A DNA stretch of 38,090 nt from Lysinibacillus mangiferihumi (GCF_003049665.1 NZ_PYWM01000040.1:1-38090), one strand, 5' to 3'; positions 1 through 7,674 are shown, numbered from the stretch's first letter. Notes: generated by a model not told the origin, from the sequence alone. Translations and numbers: made by a program.

Positions 1-185
1 TCACTCCGCGGGTATTTCACCCCATTCCGCGGGTATTCACTCTACTTTCGCGGGTATTTCACCCCATTCCGCGGGTATTCACTCTACTTTCGCGGGTATT
101 TCACCTCATTCCGCGGGTATTTCACCTCACTCCGCGGGTATTTCACCCCATTCCGCTGGTATTCCACCATCACGCGGGTATTCCA
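1..185. repeat. 21-bp tandem repeat array
   Basis: The core CGCGGGTAT begins at 7, 28, 49, 70, 91, 112, 133 and 154 (the last with one change), an exact 21-bp period, and once more at 173 after 19 bp. The spacer between cores alternates between a few closely related forms such as TTCACCCCATTC and TCACTCTACTTT. The array starts at or before the window edge, so its full copy number is unknown. The period equals seven codons, and one plus-strand frame is open with an RGY-containing heptapeptide, but there is no start or ribosome binding site, so I treat it as non-coding repeat DNA. Confidence 0.9.
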
Positions 186-302
186 TTTAATTCCTTCGAT
201 ATCTCTCAACTATCTCATTGCTTTTATGATAGCTTATCTGTATAATATATTGTTAGGTGCCAAACCTACGTGGCATGGACTTAAACATCCGTGTCACACC
301 GA

Positions 303-340
303 AAAACGCCATTACAGCACGGATTTGCTGGGCGTTTTTT
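303..340 (+). terminator. Rho-independent terminator
   Basis: AAAACGCC (303-310) pairs with GGCGTTTT (331-338), with an inner CAGCA/TGCTG pairing and a run of T on the plus strand. It would end a transcript entering from the left, through or past the repeat array. No gene is visible for it within the window. Confidence 0.65.
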
Positions 341-347
341 GTTTTAT

Positions 348-379
348 GAGCGGGAGATGAGCCCCGCTCTTTTATTTTT
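348..379 (+). terminator. Second plus-strand terminator
   Basis: GAGCGGG (348-354) pairs with CCCGCTC (363-369), followed by a T-rich stretch on the plus strand. It lies directly behind the hairpin at 303-340, so the left side of the window ends in a tandem pair of terminators. Confidence 0.55.
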
Positions 380-387
380 GCATACAA

Positions 388-422
388 AAGCGACCATGAC
401 ATTAAACCGTCACTGGTCGCTT
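388..422 (-). terminator. Terminator overlapping the MFS gene end
   Basis: AAGCGACCA (388-396) pairs with TGGTCGCTT (414-422), with further TGAC/GTCA pairing inside. The stem includes the stop codon of the minus-strand MFS gene. T-rich sequence follows on both sides, so it could work in both directions. Confidence 0.55.
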
Positions 423-1583
423 ATTTTTATGTTTCCCAAATACAAGTAAAACGATTGCCACAGTTAGTAAGAGCAATGCCACAAGTAAAAGGAAGCTATA
501 ATTTTTTACAAACTCTAAATAAACCCCGCCTAAAAACGGTCCTGTTAAACTACCGATACTTAAGGCAATTCCACAAAGTAAGTTGCCAGTCGGTAACAGT
601 TCTTTCGGCGTTAAATCCGCCATGTATGTAATTCCAAGAGAAAACATCGAACCTACCAATGTACCTGCGAAGAAAAATACGATTGCTACCGCTAATGGTG
701 ACTGCTCTAAAAAACTGGCCATACTAAAAAGGATAGCTCCCCCAAATGCTCCAGTCATCAAAATGTTTCGCCGTCCAATTTTATCGCCCAGAGCCCCAAG
801 AGGAACTTGCGTCAAAATGCCTCCAAAGGTAAAGACCGATAAAATAATGGGAATCATATCAACGTCAAAGCCTTTACGCAAGGCGTATACTGGAAATAAA
901 GCATTTAACGACGATTCTAAAAAACCGTAAACAAAAGGACCTAAAAATGCAATCCAACCAAATACAATAGCCACCTTATAGCGATTCCATCCTCTTGCAT
1001 TCATATCACCGGTTAGACGCTCTGGCTTCTCGTTGCGTAATAAAAATACAAATGACCATGCAAATAAGCACATAATCGACGACACAATAAAAGGCAATGG
1101 TTCAGCAACCTGTATAAGCTTTACCATCAATGGCCCTACCGCAAAACCCATGCTAAAGGACAAACCATAAATAGCCATGCCTTTACCTAAACTTTTATGA
1201 TCGGCTGTGCTTGTAATCCATGTTTGAGTTGCATAATGTAGCGCATGATCGCCTACACCTATCAGCAAACGCAAAACGAACCAAAATGTAACACTTTTCC
1301 ATAAAGGAAATACGAGGAGTGAGACAAATACAAGTGCACCACCTATTAAAATAATTGGTTTGTAGCCCCATCTTCGTAAAGGTTGTTCGATAAACGGTGA
1401 GATTAATAAAGTTCCTATGTATAGACCTGTCGCATTTAAACCATTTAATGCAGAGGATACACCGTCACGTTCAAAAATAATAGAAATAAGTGGCAGTAGC
1501 ATTCCTTGTGAAAACCCTGATATAGATACAATTAACACTAGGATTGCAAACCTTTTTTTGCTGTAATCTGAGAAGTAAGTCAT
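402..1583 (-). CDS. MFS transporter, probable drug exporter
   Basis: The 393-residue product is almost entirely hydrophobic segments, as expected for a 12-helix major facilitator protein of the plasma membrane. It has a loop with LGDKIGRRN in the second half, the typical MFS motif A between helices 8 and 9, and a related but weaker loop (QPLRRWGYKP) between helices 2 and 3. The substrate cannot be read from sequence; this size class includes multidrug and sugar exporters. I chose the ATG at 1583 because GGAGGA lies at a good distance before it. An in-frame ATG at 1628 would add 15 residues but has no comparable binding site and sits directly behind a terminator. The gene stands alone, and its 5' leader holds an upstream reading frame and an intrinsic terminator, which suggests attenuation of the kind used for ribosome-antibiotic-induced efflux genes. 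That role is inference. Confidence 0.85.
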   Translation of the reverse strand: MTYFSDYSKKRFAILVLIVSISGFSQGMLLPLISIIFERDGVSSALNGLNATGLYIGTLLISPFIEQPLRRWGYKPIILIGGALVFVSLLVFPLWKSVTFWFVLRLLIGVGDHALHYATQTWITSTADHKSLGKGMAIYGLSFSMGFAVGPLMVKLIQVAEPLPFIVSSIMCLFAWSFVFLLRNEKPERLTGDMNARGWNRYKVAIVFGWIAFLGPFVYGFLESSLNALFPVYALRKGFDVDMIPIILSVFTFGGILTQVPLGALGDKIGRRNILMTGAFGGAILFSMASFLEQSPLAVAIVFFFAGTLVGSMFSLGITYMADLTPKELLPTGNLLCGIALSIGSLTGPFLGGVYLEFVKNYSFLLLVALLLLTVAIVLLVFGKHKNKRPVTV

Positions 1584-1624
1584 TTTTTCCTCCAACATCA
1601 AGTCATCTTCCACATAACAGCATA

Positions 1625-1670
1625 CCAAAAAGCCTTAGCGCTCACCACATGTGATTTTACGCTAAGGCTT
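1625..1670 (-). terminator. Attenuator terminator in the MFS leader
   Basis: An 11-bp perfect stem (AAGCCTTAGCG at 1630-1640 with its complement at 1660-1670) is followed on the minus strand by five T. It lies upstream of the MFS start codon and downstream of the leader frame and promoter, so it cannot be the end of a normal gene transcribed toward it. It most likely stops leader transcription unless it is disrupted. Confidence 0.75.
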
Positions 1671-1758
1671 AACTAACACTTATCTCCATTCAATTGTATA
1701 AACACGATTTTCGGCTTTTTATTTGCCGATTACTTGTTTAAACTCCCTCCTTTTCGAG

Positions 1759-1782
1759 TTAGAGTTCACCGTTTAGTACCAT
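1759..1782 (-). CDS. Leader peptide MVLNGEL (putative)
   Basis: A seven-codon frame, ATG to TAA, encodes MVLNGEL. AAAGGAG precedes the ATG with a short 3-nt spacing. The last two codons and the stop lie in the 5' arm of a small hairpin: GAGTT at 1762-1766 pairs with AACTC at 1741-1745, with an inner CTC/GAG. A ribosome stalled on the frame would open this hairpin. The arrangement resembles leader peptides of antibiotic-inducible genes (erm, bmrCD, vmlR type), but the peptide sequence matches none I know. Confidence 0.45.
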   Translation of the reverse strand: MVLNGEL

Positions 1783-1808
1783 CAGCTCCTTTACTATTTC
1801 TTAAAACA

Positions 1809-1837
1809 ACTTTAACATACAACATCAATATTGTAAA
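1809..1837 (-). promoter_or_regulatory. Promoter of the MFS leader transcript
   Basis: On the minus strand TTTACA (1832-1837) and TAAAGT (1809-1814) are separated by 17 bp, and a TG one base before the -10 makes it an extended -10 element. Transcription would start near 1802, about 20 nt before the leader ATG. Confidence 0.5.
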
Positions 1838-1948
1838 TATTCTGTCTATTAATTTTTCAAAATAATCTCTAAGTCCTAGGTGTTTACCTAAGCATTGAAA
1901 TTTAGTCCTAAATCAGCTACGATGTAAGGGACGAAATGAGGTGTATGT

Positions 1949-2134
1949 ATGTCAAAGCCAATCACTGATAAAGAGCAACAAGTAACTTACTTAAAAGAAC
2001 GTCTTGAAATGTTTTTAGAAGTATTAGATGCCATCGACCCAGAAACGACTGAATTACAGGATATTGATCGTCTAATTCAAATGATGGATGATTTAGAAGA
2101 GAAAATGGAGCAATTCAACGCTCGTGAACAATAA
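1949..2134 (+). CDS. SE1561 family protein
   Basis: The 61-residue acidic protein is almost all predicted helix, with a central IDPETTELQDIDRLIQMMD segment typical of the small SE1561 family of Firmicutes, whose function is unknown. A GAGGTG ribosome binding site lies before the ATG. It has no signal or membrane segment, so it is probably cytoplasmic. It is a single-gene unit ended by the hairpin at 2144-2180 and is divergent from the MFS gene. Confidence 0.8.
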   Translation: MSKPITDKEQQVTYLKERLEMFLEVLDAIDPETTELQDIDRLIQMMDDLEEKMEQFNAREQ

Positions 2135-2143
2135 TGACACGCA

Positions 2144-2180
2144 AAAGCAAGCGAGCAAATAATTTGCCCGCTTGCTTTTT
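2144..2180. terminator. Bidirectional terminator
   Basis: AAAAGCAAGCG and GCAAAT at the left pair with ATTTGC and CGCTTGCTTTTT at the right. A-rich and T-rich flanks allow it to serve both the SE1561 gene (plus) and the YwqG gene (minus), which converge here. Confidence 0.8.
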
Positions 2181-2979
2181 AATGACAATCCCAATTATAA
2201 ACAACCTGACTAAAATCTTTATTTTTAAGCTCTTCTTCTGTAATAAAGAAATTGCCAACACCGCAATCTCCCCACAGTATATGATCTCCTTCACTATCTA
2301 TTTGCAATAACAACGTTGTTGAATCGTTATAATCGCCATAAGCTCTAGGATCATCCTGTGTAAAGAAAGGATATCCCCCTATTTTATGCCCAGCTCCCGA
2401 TAATACATCATACAATACATCTGCTAACTCTTCGTCTTCTTCTATAGCTGCTACGAGACTTTCGTATTTTTCATTGCTTCTAAAATCACCCATTGATAAA
2501 GGTTCAAATTTTGCTTTAAAGCTTAATGCCAGTTCTTTCTCTACAGGAAAATACATTTCTTCATCCTCATTTTCGATAAATGAGAAGTCTTGCACAAGTA
2601 GCGATTCATCATCGATGATTGTATCGTGGAAAATAACGCGAAAACCCGCTTGATTTTTGCCATTATCGAAATCCATCCCTAAGACATCATCATAACCATC
2701 AATATAGAATTGCAATATCCCATGCTCTGGTAAATGAGGCACGTGCTTAGGAACATCCGCAAAATTAATTTGTGCTAAAAGCTTTAATGGTTGTTGTTCC
2801 TCGTTTTTAGGATATTCCATAGTCAGTGGAAAATATGGATTCCCTGCTAATTTACTTGCAAATAAAGTCGTTTCCTTTTCATGCGCTTCCATTACAACAA
2901 CAGGACTCATTGTTCCTTCTATTATATTTCGATATGGTTCAACTTCCTTTGGTAACTTCAACGAATTTGTTTCTGACAT
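2179..2979 (-). CDS. YwqG family protein (DUF1963)
   Basis: The 266-residue soluble protein matches the DUF1963/YwqG pattern: an N-terminal part with SKLAGNPYFP and LLAQINFADVP, a central LQFYIDGYDDVLGMD segment, and a C-terminal part with GGYPFFTQDDPR and LLLQIDSEGD followed by WGDCGVGNFFI. YwqG proteins are structurally known but have no assigned biochemical role. I start it at the ATG at 2979, which has AAGGAGG at good spacing. An upstream in-frame ATG would add 20 residues without such a site. It is a single gene, convergent with the SE1561 gene. Confidence 0.85.
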   Translation of the reverse strand: MSETNSLKLPKEVEPYRNIIEGTMSPVVVMEAHEKETTLFASKLAGNPYFPLTMEYPKNEEQQPLKLLAQINFADVPKHVPHLPEHGILQFYIDGYDDVLGMDFDNGKNQAGFRVIFHDTIIDDESLLVQDFSFIENEDEEMYFPVEKELALSFKAKFEPLSMGDFRSNEKYESLVAAIEEDEELADVLYDVLSGAGHKIGGYPFFTQDDPRAYGDYNDSTTLLLQIDSEGDHILWGDCGVGNFFITEEELKNKDFSQVVYNWDCH

Positions 2980-3199
2980 GAAATATCCTCCTTGAATTAA
3001 AGTTAATTCCATTATAGAACAAACGTTCCTGATAAGCAATTACTCTCTTTAAACATTTAATGGCAAATTACGAAACATTAGAATTCTATAGTTATTCGCT
3101 AATTCCTACTACAATTACATGCACTCTTTTTTTCATTAGTGGAAAAGAGTATAATGGTTCGTGGAAATAATTAAATTTTCTATGGGGGGCAATACCAAA

Positions 3200-4735
3200 A
3201 TGAATCTTCAAACTTTGGAGAAAAGTCTATATGATTTAATTACAGAAACGTCAACAAACTTACCAAAAGACGTACGTCGTGCCATTAAAAAAGCGAAAGA
3301 AGCTGAAAATGCAGGCACTCGTGCAGCAATGAGTTTGGAAACAATCTCTAATAATATTATTATGGCAGAAGACAATGTATCACCAATCTGCCAAGATACT
3401 GGTCTACCAACATTTAAAATCTACACTCCTGTAGGTGTAAACCAATTAGAGATTAAAGAAGCAATCAAAAAAGCAATTAACGATACAACAGCTGATGCAA
3501 AATTACGTCCAAATGCTGTTGATTCTTTAACTGGCGCAAACAGTGGCAACAACCTTGGTGATGGACTACCAGTTATGAAATTCGAGCAATGGGAAAAAGA
3601 CTATATTACGATTAAATTAATTCTTAAAGGTGGCGGCTGTGAAAATAAAAACATCCAATACAGCTTACCATGTGAGTTAGAAGGTCTTGGTCGTGCTGGT
3701 CGTGACTTAGACGGTATCCGTAAATGTATTCTACACTCTGTTTACCAAGCTCAAGGTCAAGGCTGTTCTGCAGGCTTCATCGGCGTAGGTATCGGTGGCG
3801 ACCGCTCTTCTGGCTATGATTTAGCAAAAGAGCAATTATTCCGTCATGTGGAAGATACGAATGCAAATCCTGATCTTGCAAAATTAGAAGAATATGTTGT
3901 AAAAACTGCTAACACTTTCGGTATTGGTACAATGGGCTTCGGCGGTGAAGCAACTTTACTTGGTTGTAAAATTGGCGTTATGCACCGTATTCCTGCATCA
4001 TTCTACGTATCAGTAGCCTATAACTGCTGGGCATACCGTCGTATGGCAGTTGATATTAATCCAGAAACTGGCGAAATCATTAACTGGCACTATCAAGAAG
4101 GCGAAAAAATTACATTTAAAGATGAAGTTGCTGCAACAACAGAAGAGACTTCTACAAATGTTGTAGAACTAACTGCACCTATTACAGAAGAACAAATTCG
4201 TTCACTTAAAGTAGGTGACGTTGTATCTATTACTGGTCGTATGTACACTGGTCGCGATGCAATTCACCATCACTTAATGAGTCACGATGCACCAGTTGAT
4301 CTGAACGGACAAGTTATTTATCACTGTGGCCCTGTAATGGCTAAAGATGAAGAAGGTAACTGGACAGTGAAAGCTGCTGGTCCAACTACTTCTATCCGTG
4401 AGGAGCCATATCAAGGCGATATCATGAAAAAATTTGGTATCCGTGCTGTAATTGGTAAAGGCGGTATGGGTCCAAAAACACTTGCTGCTTTAGGTGAACA
4501 CGGTGGGGTTTACTTAAATGCAATCGGTGGTGCCGCTCAATACTACGCAGACTGCATTAAAGGTGTAGATGGTGTAGACTTAATGGAATTCGGTATTCCA
4601 GAAGCTATGTGGCATTTGAACGTTGAAGGGTTCACAGCCGTAGTAACAATGGACTCTCACGGTAACTCGCTTCACGCTGATGTAGATAAATCTTCTCTAG
4701 AAAAACTTGCGCTACATGCAGAAAGAGTTTTCTAA
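3200..4735 (+). CDS. fumA: Class I fumarate hydratase
   Basis: The 511-residue protein is a fused alpha/beta class I (4Fe-4S) fumarase, which interconverts fumarate and malate in the TCA cycle. The N-terminal part has SPICQDTG (Cys64), QGQGCSAG (Cys189) and AYNCWAYRR (Cys276), the likely cluster ligands. The C-terminal domain begins near residue 340 with LKVGDVVSITGRMYTGRDAIH and holds the KGGMGPKT and GGAAQYYAD motifs. The start at 3200 follows GGGGGG at about 9 nt; a GTG at 3161 would add 13 residues but lies almost at the expected transcription start. A good -10 TATAAT is at 3150-3155; the -35 is poor. A terminator follows. The next gene is an iron exporter, consistent with shared iron biology but not with co-transcription. 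The symbol follows E. coli usage. Confidence 0.93.
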   Translation: MNLQTLEKSLYDLITETSTNLPKDVRRAIKKAKEAENAGTRAAMSLETISNNIIMAEDNVSPICQDTGLPTFKIYTPVGVNQLEIKEAIKKAINDTTADAKLRPNAVDSLTGANSGNNLGDGLPVMKFEQWEKDYITIKLILKGGGCENKNIQYSLPCELEGLGRAGRDLDGIRKCILHSVYQAQGQGCSAGFIGVGIGGDRSSGYDLAKEQLFRHVEDTNANPDLAKLEEYVVKTANTFGIGTMGFGGEATLLGCKIGVMHRIPASFYVSVAYNCWAYRRMAVDINPETGEIINWHYQEGEKITFKDEVAATTEETSTNVVELTAPITEEQIRSLKVGDVVSITGRMYTGRDAIHHHLMSHDAPVDLNGQVIYHCGPVMAKDEEGNWTVKAAGPTTSIREEPYQGDIMKKFGIRAVIGKGGMGPKTLAALGEHGGVYLNAIGGAAQYYADCIKGVDGVDLMEFGIPEAMWHLNVEGFTAVVTMDSHGNSLHADVDKSSLEKLALHAERVF

Positions 4736-4785
4736 GCTAATAGCACATTTTTAACGAAAAGATTTACCTCTAACGAACACAAAAT

Positions 4786-4828
4786 AAAGGCACAGAATAT
4801 TCCTAGTGAATATACTGTGTCTTTTTTC
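4786..4828 (+). terminator. Terminator of the fumarase gene
   Basis: AAGGCACAG and ATATTC pair with GAATAT and CTGTGTCTT across a short loop, followed by six T on the plus strand. Confidence 0.8.
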
Positions 4829-4970
4829 TTCGCTATATAAACCCCTCTTTTTTCTTGAACAAGCTCACTATTTTATCAGTATATTGATTTGCAACTCCTC
4901 TAAACCAAATATTTCAAAGGACTTTTTATTCTAATTTAAATTTATTCCTTTCTTTTTCCAAACAGCTTTG

Positions 4971-4985
4971 TTATAATAATTCTAA
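4971..4985. promoter_or_regulatory. PerR box overlapping a -10 element
   Basis: TTATAATAATTCTAA matches the Bacillus PerR consensus TTATAATNATTATAA at 13 of the 14 fixed positions. TATAAT at 4972-4977 inside it can serve as the -10 of the pfeT promoter, so bound PerR would block RNA polymerase and peroxide would relieve it. The -35 (TTTCTT, 4949-4954) is weak. This is a sequence match, not a binding result. Confidence 0.75.
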
Positions 4986-5058
4986 ATTAAGAAGGACTTG
5001 AATGAAAGTGGTTATCAACTACAAAAACGCTTGTTTTTCTTTAATTTATAAGGTTTTT

Positions 5059-5077
5059 GATATTGATTTTCATTATC
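5059..5077. promoter_or_regulatory. Fur box upstream of the pfeT start
   Basis: GATATTGATTTTCATTATC matches the 19-bp Fur consensus GATAATGATAATCATTATC at 16 positions. It lies about 80 bp downstream of the PerR-box promoter and just before the ribosome binding site. In B. subtilis, Fur activates pfeT; the downstream position here would be more natural for repression or for a second promoter not recognised. Confidence 0.6.
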
Positions 5078-5090
5078 AGGGGGGATTTAG

Positions 5091-6995
5091 ATGGAGTATT
5101 CTAATCGAGAAAATGTTAGTTTAATTGAGAATATCAAAGTGCATGCAGAACTAATTGCTGCTATCATGGCTGGTTTATTTATTTTGCTTGCATGGCGTTT
5201 AGATACAAATGATCAAACAACAGCTTCAGTTCTTTTATATATTGTTGCTTTTTGTGTTGGAGGATTTGCAAAAGCAAAAGAAGGCATCGAAGAAACAATA
5301 AAAGAAAAAAAATTAAATGTAGAGTTACTAATGATTTTAGCTGCGATCGGCTCAGCAGCGATTGGCTATTGGACAGAGGGAGCCATTCTTATTTTTATCT
5401 TTGCTGTCAGTGGCGCTTTAGAAACATATGCAATGAACAAAAGTCATCGCGAAATTTCTGCACTTATGAATTTACAACCTGAGGAAGCTTGGTTAGTACG
5501 CGGCGGTTTTGAACCGATGAAAGTCGCAGTCTCAACACTAAAAATTGGAGACCATTTACTGATTAAACCTGGTGAACGTGTCCCAGCGGACGGTATTATT
5601 TTTAAAGGACAGTCTTCTATCGATGAATCTGCTATTAGTGGTGAGCCATTACCGATTGCCAAGTTTGAAGGTGACGAAGTATTTGCAGGGACAGTTAATT
5701 TAAATGGCGCGATTACTATGGAAATGACAAAACCGAATTCCGAAACATTATTCCAAAAAATTATTATGCTTGTGCAAAATGCTCAAAGTGAAAAATCACC
5801 TTCACAGCAATTTATCGAAAAATTTGAAGGTACTTATGTAAAATTCGTGTTACTATCTGTTGCACTTATGATGTTCCTTCCCCACTTTTTAATCGGTTGG
5901 GACTGGACGACAACGTTTTATCGAGCAATGGTACTTTTAGTAGTGGCATCTCCATGTGCACTAGTTGCATCCATTATGCCTGCCACATTAGCAGCTATTT
6001 CGAATGGCGCGAAAAACGGGATACTATTTAAAGGTGGCTTACACCTCGAGCATTTAAGTGCGTTACGTGCATTAGCGGTCGATAAAACAGGAACTTTAAC
6101 ACAAGGTAAACCAGTCGTTACAGACTTCATCGTACGCGATGGCTTAAATCAAGAAGAAACATTAGCGATTCTTGCGGGTATTGAAGCACAGTCAAACCAT
6201 CCATTAGCACAAGCGATTACTACCTATGCTAAAGCACAACACATATCTCAGTTTGCACAAGCAACGATTGAAGATATCCCTGGTTGGGGCATGAAAGGCT
6301 TTGTCAATGGAACAGAGTATCTAATAGGTAAACCAGATTTTGTTGGAAGTGAAGAGGCTAACACCTTCGCAAATAACGCATTATCAAAGCTTTCTGCTGA
6401 AGGTAAAACAGTAATCTTCATACGTGACAAAGAAGGTATTGTCGCACTTGCTGCGTTAAAAGATACTGTTCGTGATGAAGCAAAAAAAGCTGTCGCATTG
6501 TTAAAAGAATTAGGAATCGATGTCATTATGCTGACTGGCGATAATGAGAAAACGGCTAAAGTGATCGCAAAAGAGGCAGGCGTTACTGAATTTGTGGCAG
6601 AATGTCTTCCTGAAACAAAAGTGACGGAAATGAAACGCCTCCTCGATCAACATAAATACGTAGGGATGGTTGGTGACGGTATCAATGACGCACCAGCATT
6701 AGCAACAGCCACTACTGGTATTGCAATGGGAGAAGGGACAGATGTTGCCTTAGAAACAGCAGATGTCGTATTAATGAAAAATGATTTATCTAAAATTGCC
6801 TATGCGGTTCGTCTTTCTCGCAAAATGCAACGAATCGTGAAACAAAATATTTTCTTCTCTATCGGTATCATTGTTTTATTGATTGCCTCTAACTTTTTAC
6901 AAGTTGTCGATTTACCACTAGGTGTTATAGGTCATGAAGGCAGTACAATTCTCGTTATTTTAAACGGTTTACGTATGCTTAATAAAAATGTATAA
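5091..6995 (+). CDS. pfeT: P1B-4 metal ATPase, probable Fe(II) exporter
   Basis: The 634-residue protein is a heavy-metal P-type ATPase. It lacks an N-terminal metal-binding domain. It carries SPC (287-289) in the metal-site helix instead of CPC, the phosphorylation motif DKTGTLT (Asp331), the HP pair in SNHPLAQA, GDGINDAPALA, and HEGST near the C-terminus (His615). SPC plus HEGST marks the P1B-4 class, whose Bacillales member PfeT (old name ZosA/YkvW, about 637 residues) pumps ferrous iron out of the cell under iron or peroxide stress. The PerR and Fur boxes upstream fit this assignment; cobalt or zinc export is the alternative. The ATG follows GGGGGG. A short frame at 5002-5124 with its own binding site overlaps the start. 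Confidence 0.88.
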   Translation: MEYSNRENVSLIENIKVHAELIAAIMAGLFILLAWRLDTNDQTTASVLLYIVAFCVGGFAKAKEGIEETIKEKKLNVELLMILAAIGSAAIGYWTEGAILIFIFAVSGALETYAMNKSHREISALMNLQPEEAWLVRGGFEPMKVAVSTLKIGDHLLIKPGERVPADGIIFKGQSSIDESAISGEPLPIAKFEGDEVFAGTVNLNGAITMEMTKPNSETLFQKIIMLVQNAQSEKSPSQQFIEKFEGTYVKFVLLSVALMMFLPHFLIGWDWTTTFYRAMVLLVVASPCALVASIMPATLAAISNGAKNGILFKGGLHLEHLSALRALAVDKTGTLTQGKPVVTDFIVRDGLNQEETLAILAGIEAQSNHPLAQAITTYAKAQHISQFAQATIEDIPGWGMKGFVNGTEYLIGKPDFVGSEEANTFANNALSKLSAEGKTVIFIRDKEGIVALAALKDTVRDEAKKAVALLKELGIDVIMLTGDNEKTAKVIAKEAGVTEFVAECLPETKVTEMKRLLDQHKYVGMVGDGINDAPALATATTGIAMGEGTDVALETADVVLMKNDLSKIAYAVRLSRKMQRIVKQNIFFSIGIIVLLIASNFLQVVDLPLGVIGHEGSTILVILNGLRMLNKNV

Positions 6996-7027
6996 AAAAG
7001 GTGGTCTCAAACCGAGACCACCTTTTA
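6996..7027 (+). terminator. Terminator of pfeT
   Basis: AAAAGGTGGTCTC pairs with GAGACCACCTTTT across a five-base loop, immediately after the stop codon. Confidence 0.88.
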
Positions 7028-7060
7028 AAGTGTCATCCAATTCATAAAAATAAACTACTG

Positions 7061-7190
7061 CCATTGATTTTCGTTACGGGTGGCTCGCTTTCCGCGGGCG
7101 TGGCTTAAGCCTCCTCCTCCACTGCGCTACGTGCGGGGTCTTAAGTGTCACGCTTGTCCCGCAGGAGTCGAGCAACCCTTCACTACAATC
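7061..7190 (+). repeat. GC-rich intergenic repeat, diverged copy
   Basis: The segment has the order GATTTTCGTT, CGCTTTCCGCGGGC, AGCCTCCTC, GTGCGGGGTCT, CCCGCAGGAGTCG and CACTACAATC. This is the same architecture, in opposite orientation, as the elements at 7456-7583 and 33521-34267. Similar GC-rich intergenic elements are common in Bacillaceae; I know no agreed family name. No reading frame fits it. Confidence 0.6.
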
Positions 7191-7253
7191 GCAAAGTTTG
7201 TATCTGCTAGCCTTCATTTATAGTGGAGTCTTTTGCACACAGAGCATATGTCG

Positions 7254-7276
7254 GTGCCAGTCACTCACACAATTTT
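7254..7276 (-). repeat. GTGACTGGCAC motif, copy 1
   Basis: On the minus strand this reads AATTGTGTGAGTGACTGGCAC in essence (AATTGTGTGA then GTGACTGGCAC). The same short motif recurs at 7416, 19681, 19746, 24050 and 24084, always between genes and always in pairs. Confidence 0.75.
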
Positions 7277-7284
7277 ACTAAGTA

Positions 7285-7390
7285 AAAATCCACGTAGACC
7301 CCTGCGAGAACGCACAGAATGTAAGACGCAACAAACCGCGCGTTAGCGAGGGTTGCGGCTTACGTCGTGCCCGCGGAAAGCAAAGTGGAT
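7285..7390 (-). repeat. GC-rich intergenic repeat, second subtype
   Basis: It shares with 14585-14690 the blocks GAACGCACA, GTAAGACGC, GAGGGTTGCGGCTTAC and GCGGAAAG in the same order. It also resembles the 7061 element when reverse complemented (GCTTTCCGCGGGC block). No gene can be supported here. Confidence 0.6.
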
Positions 7391-7415
7391 TTTTGCACTT
7401 TAAGAAGACTCCCTA

Positions 7416-7438
7416 GTGCCAGTCACTCACACAATTTT
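7416..7438 (-). repeat. GTGACTGGCAC motif, copy 2
   Basis: Same motif and orientation as the copy at 7254-7276, 162 bp away, with the second GC-rich element lying between the two copies. Confidence 0.75.
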
Positions 7439-7455
7439 CTGCGATGCGTGATTAG

Positions 7456-7583
7456 TTGATTGGAGTGGAAGGCGCGACACTCCAGCAGGAACAGCACGAG
7501 CTGAAAATCCATTTTTGCGGCGACAGCTGCAAAAATTAGTTGAAGCCGTGCCTGCGGAAAGGGAGCGCCTGGAACGGAAATCA
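7456..7583 (+). repeat. GC-rich intergenic repeat with central hairpin
   Basis: The element runs from TTGATTGGAGTGGAAGGCGC to GGAACGGAAATCA and is nearly identical to the three copies at 33521-33647, 33831-33957 and 34141-34267. The centre, ATTTTTGCGGC with GCTGCAAAAAT, still forms an 11-bp stem with one G-U pair although its sequence differs from the other copies. The two overlapping frames that read through it are shadows of the repeat, not genes. Confidence 0.8.
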
Positions 7584-7630
7584 ACGGTGTGCCCACGGAA
7601 GCATCCACTGTAGCTATATCCACGCATAGC

Positions 7631-7674
7631 AAAAAGTGTTAGATTGATTGCAGTCAATCTAACACTTTTTCTCT
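7631..7674. terminator. Strong bidirectional terminator
   Basis: A 17-bp perfect stem (AAAAAGTGTTAGATTGA at 7631-7647 with its complement at 7654-7670) is flanked by A and T runs. It ends the minus-strand yihY transcript. An almost identical hairpin stands at 14702-14742. Confidence 0.88.

Noticed and set aside
1..170. CRISPR array at the window start
   Set aside because: The repeat unit is only 21 bp with spacers of about 12 bp that themselves repeat, so it lacks the unique spacers of a CRISPR array, and no cas gene is present.
1..340. Open plus-strand frame encoding an RGY heptapeptide repeat
   Set aside because: It is open only because the repeat period is a multiple of three; no start codon with a binding site is visible in the window.
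7423..7657. Two overlapping minus-strand frames of about 70 codons
   Set aside because: They read through the GC-rich repeat and motif copy, have no ribosome binding site, and match frames in the other repeat copies, so they are repeat shadows.
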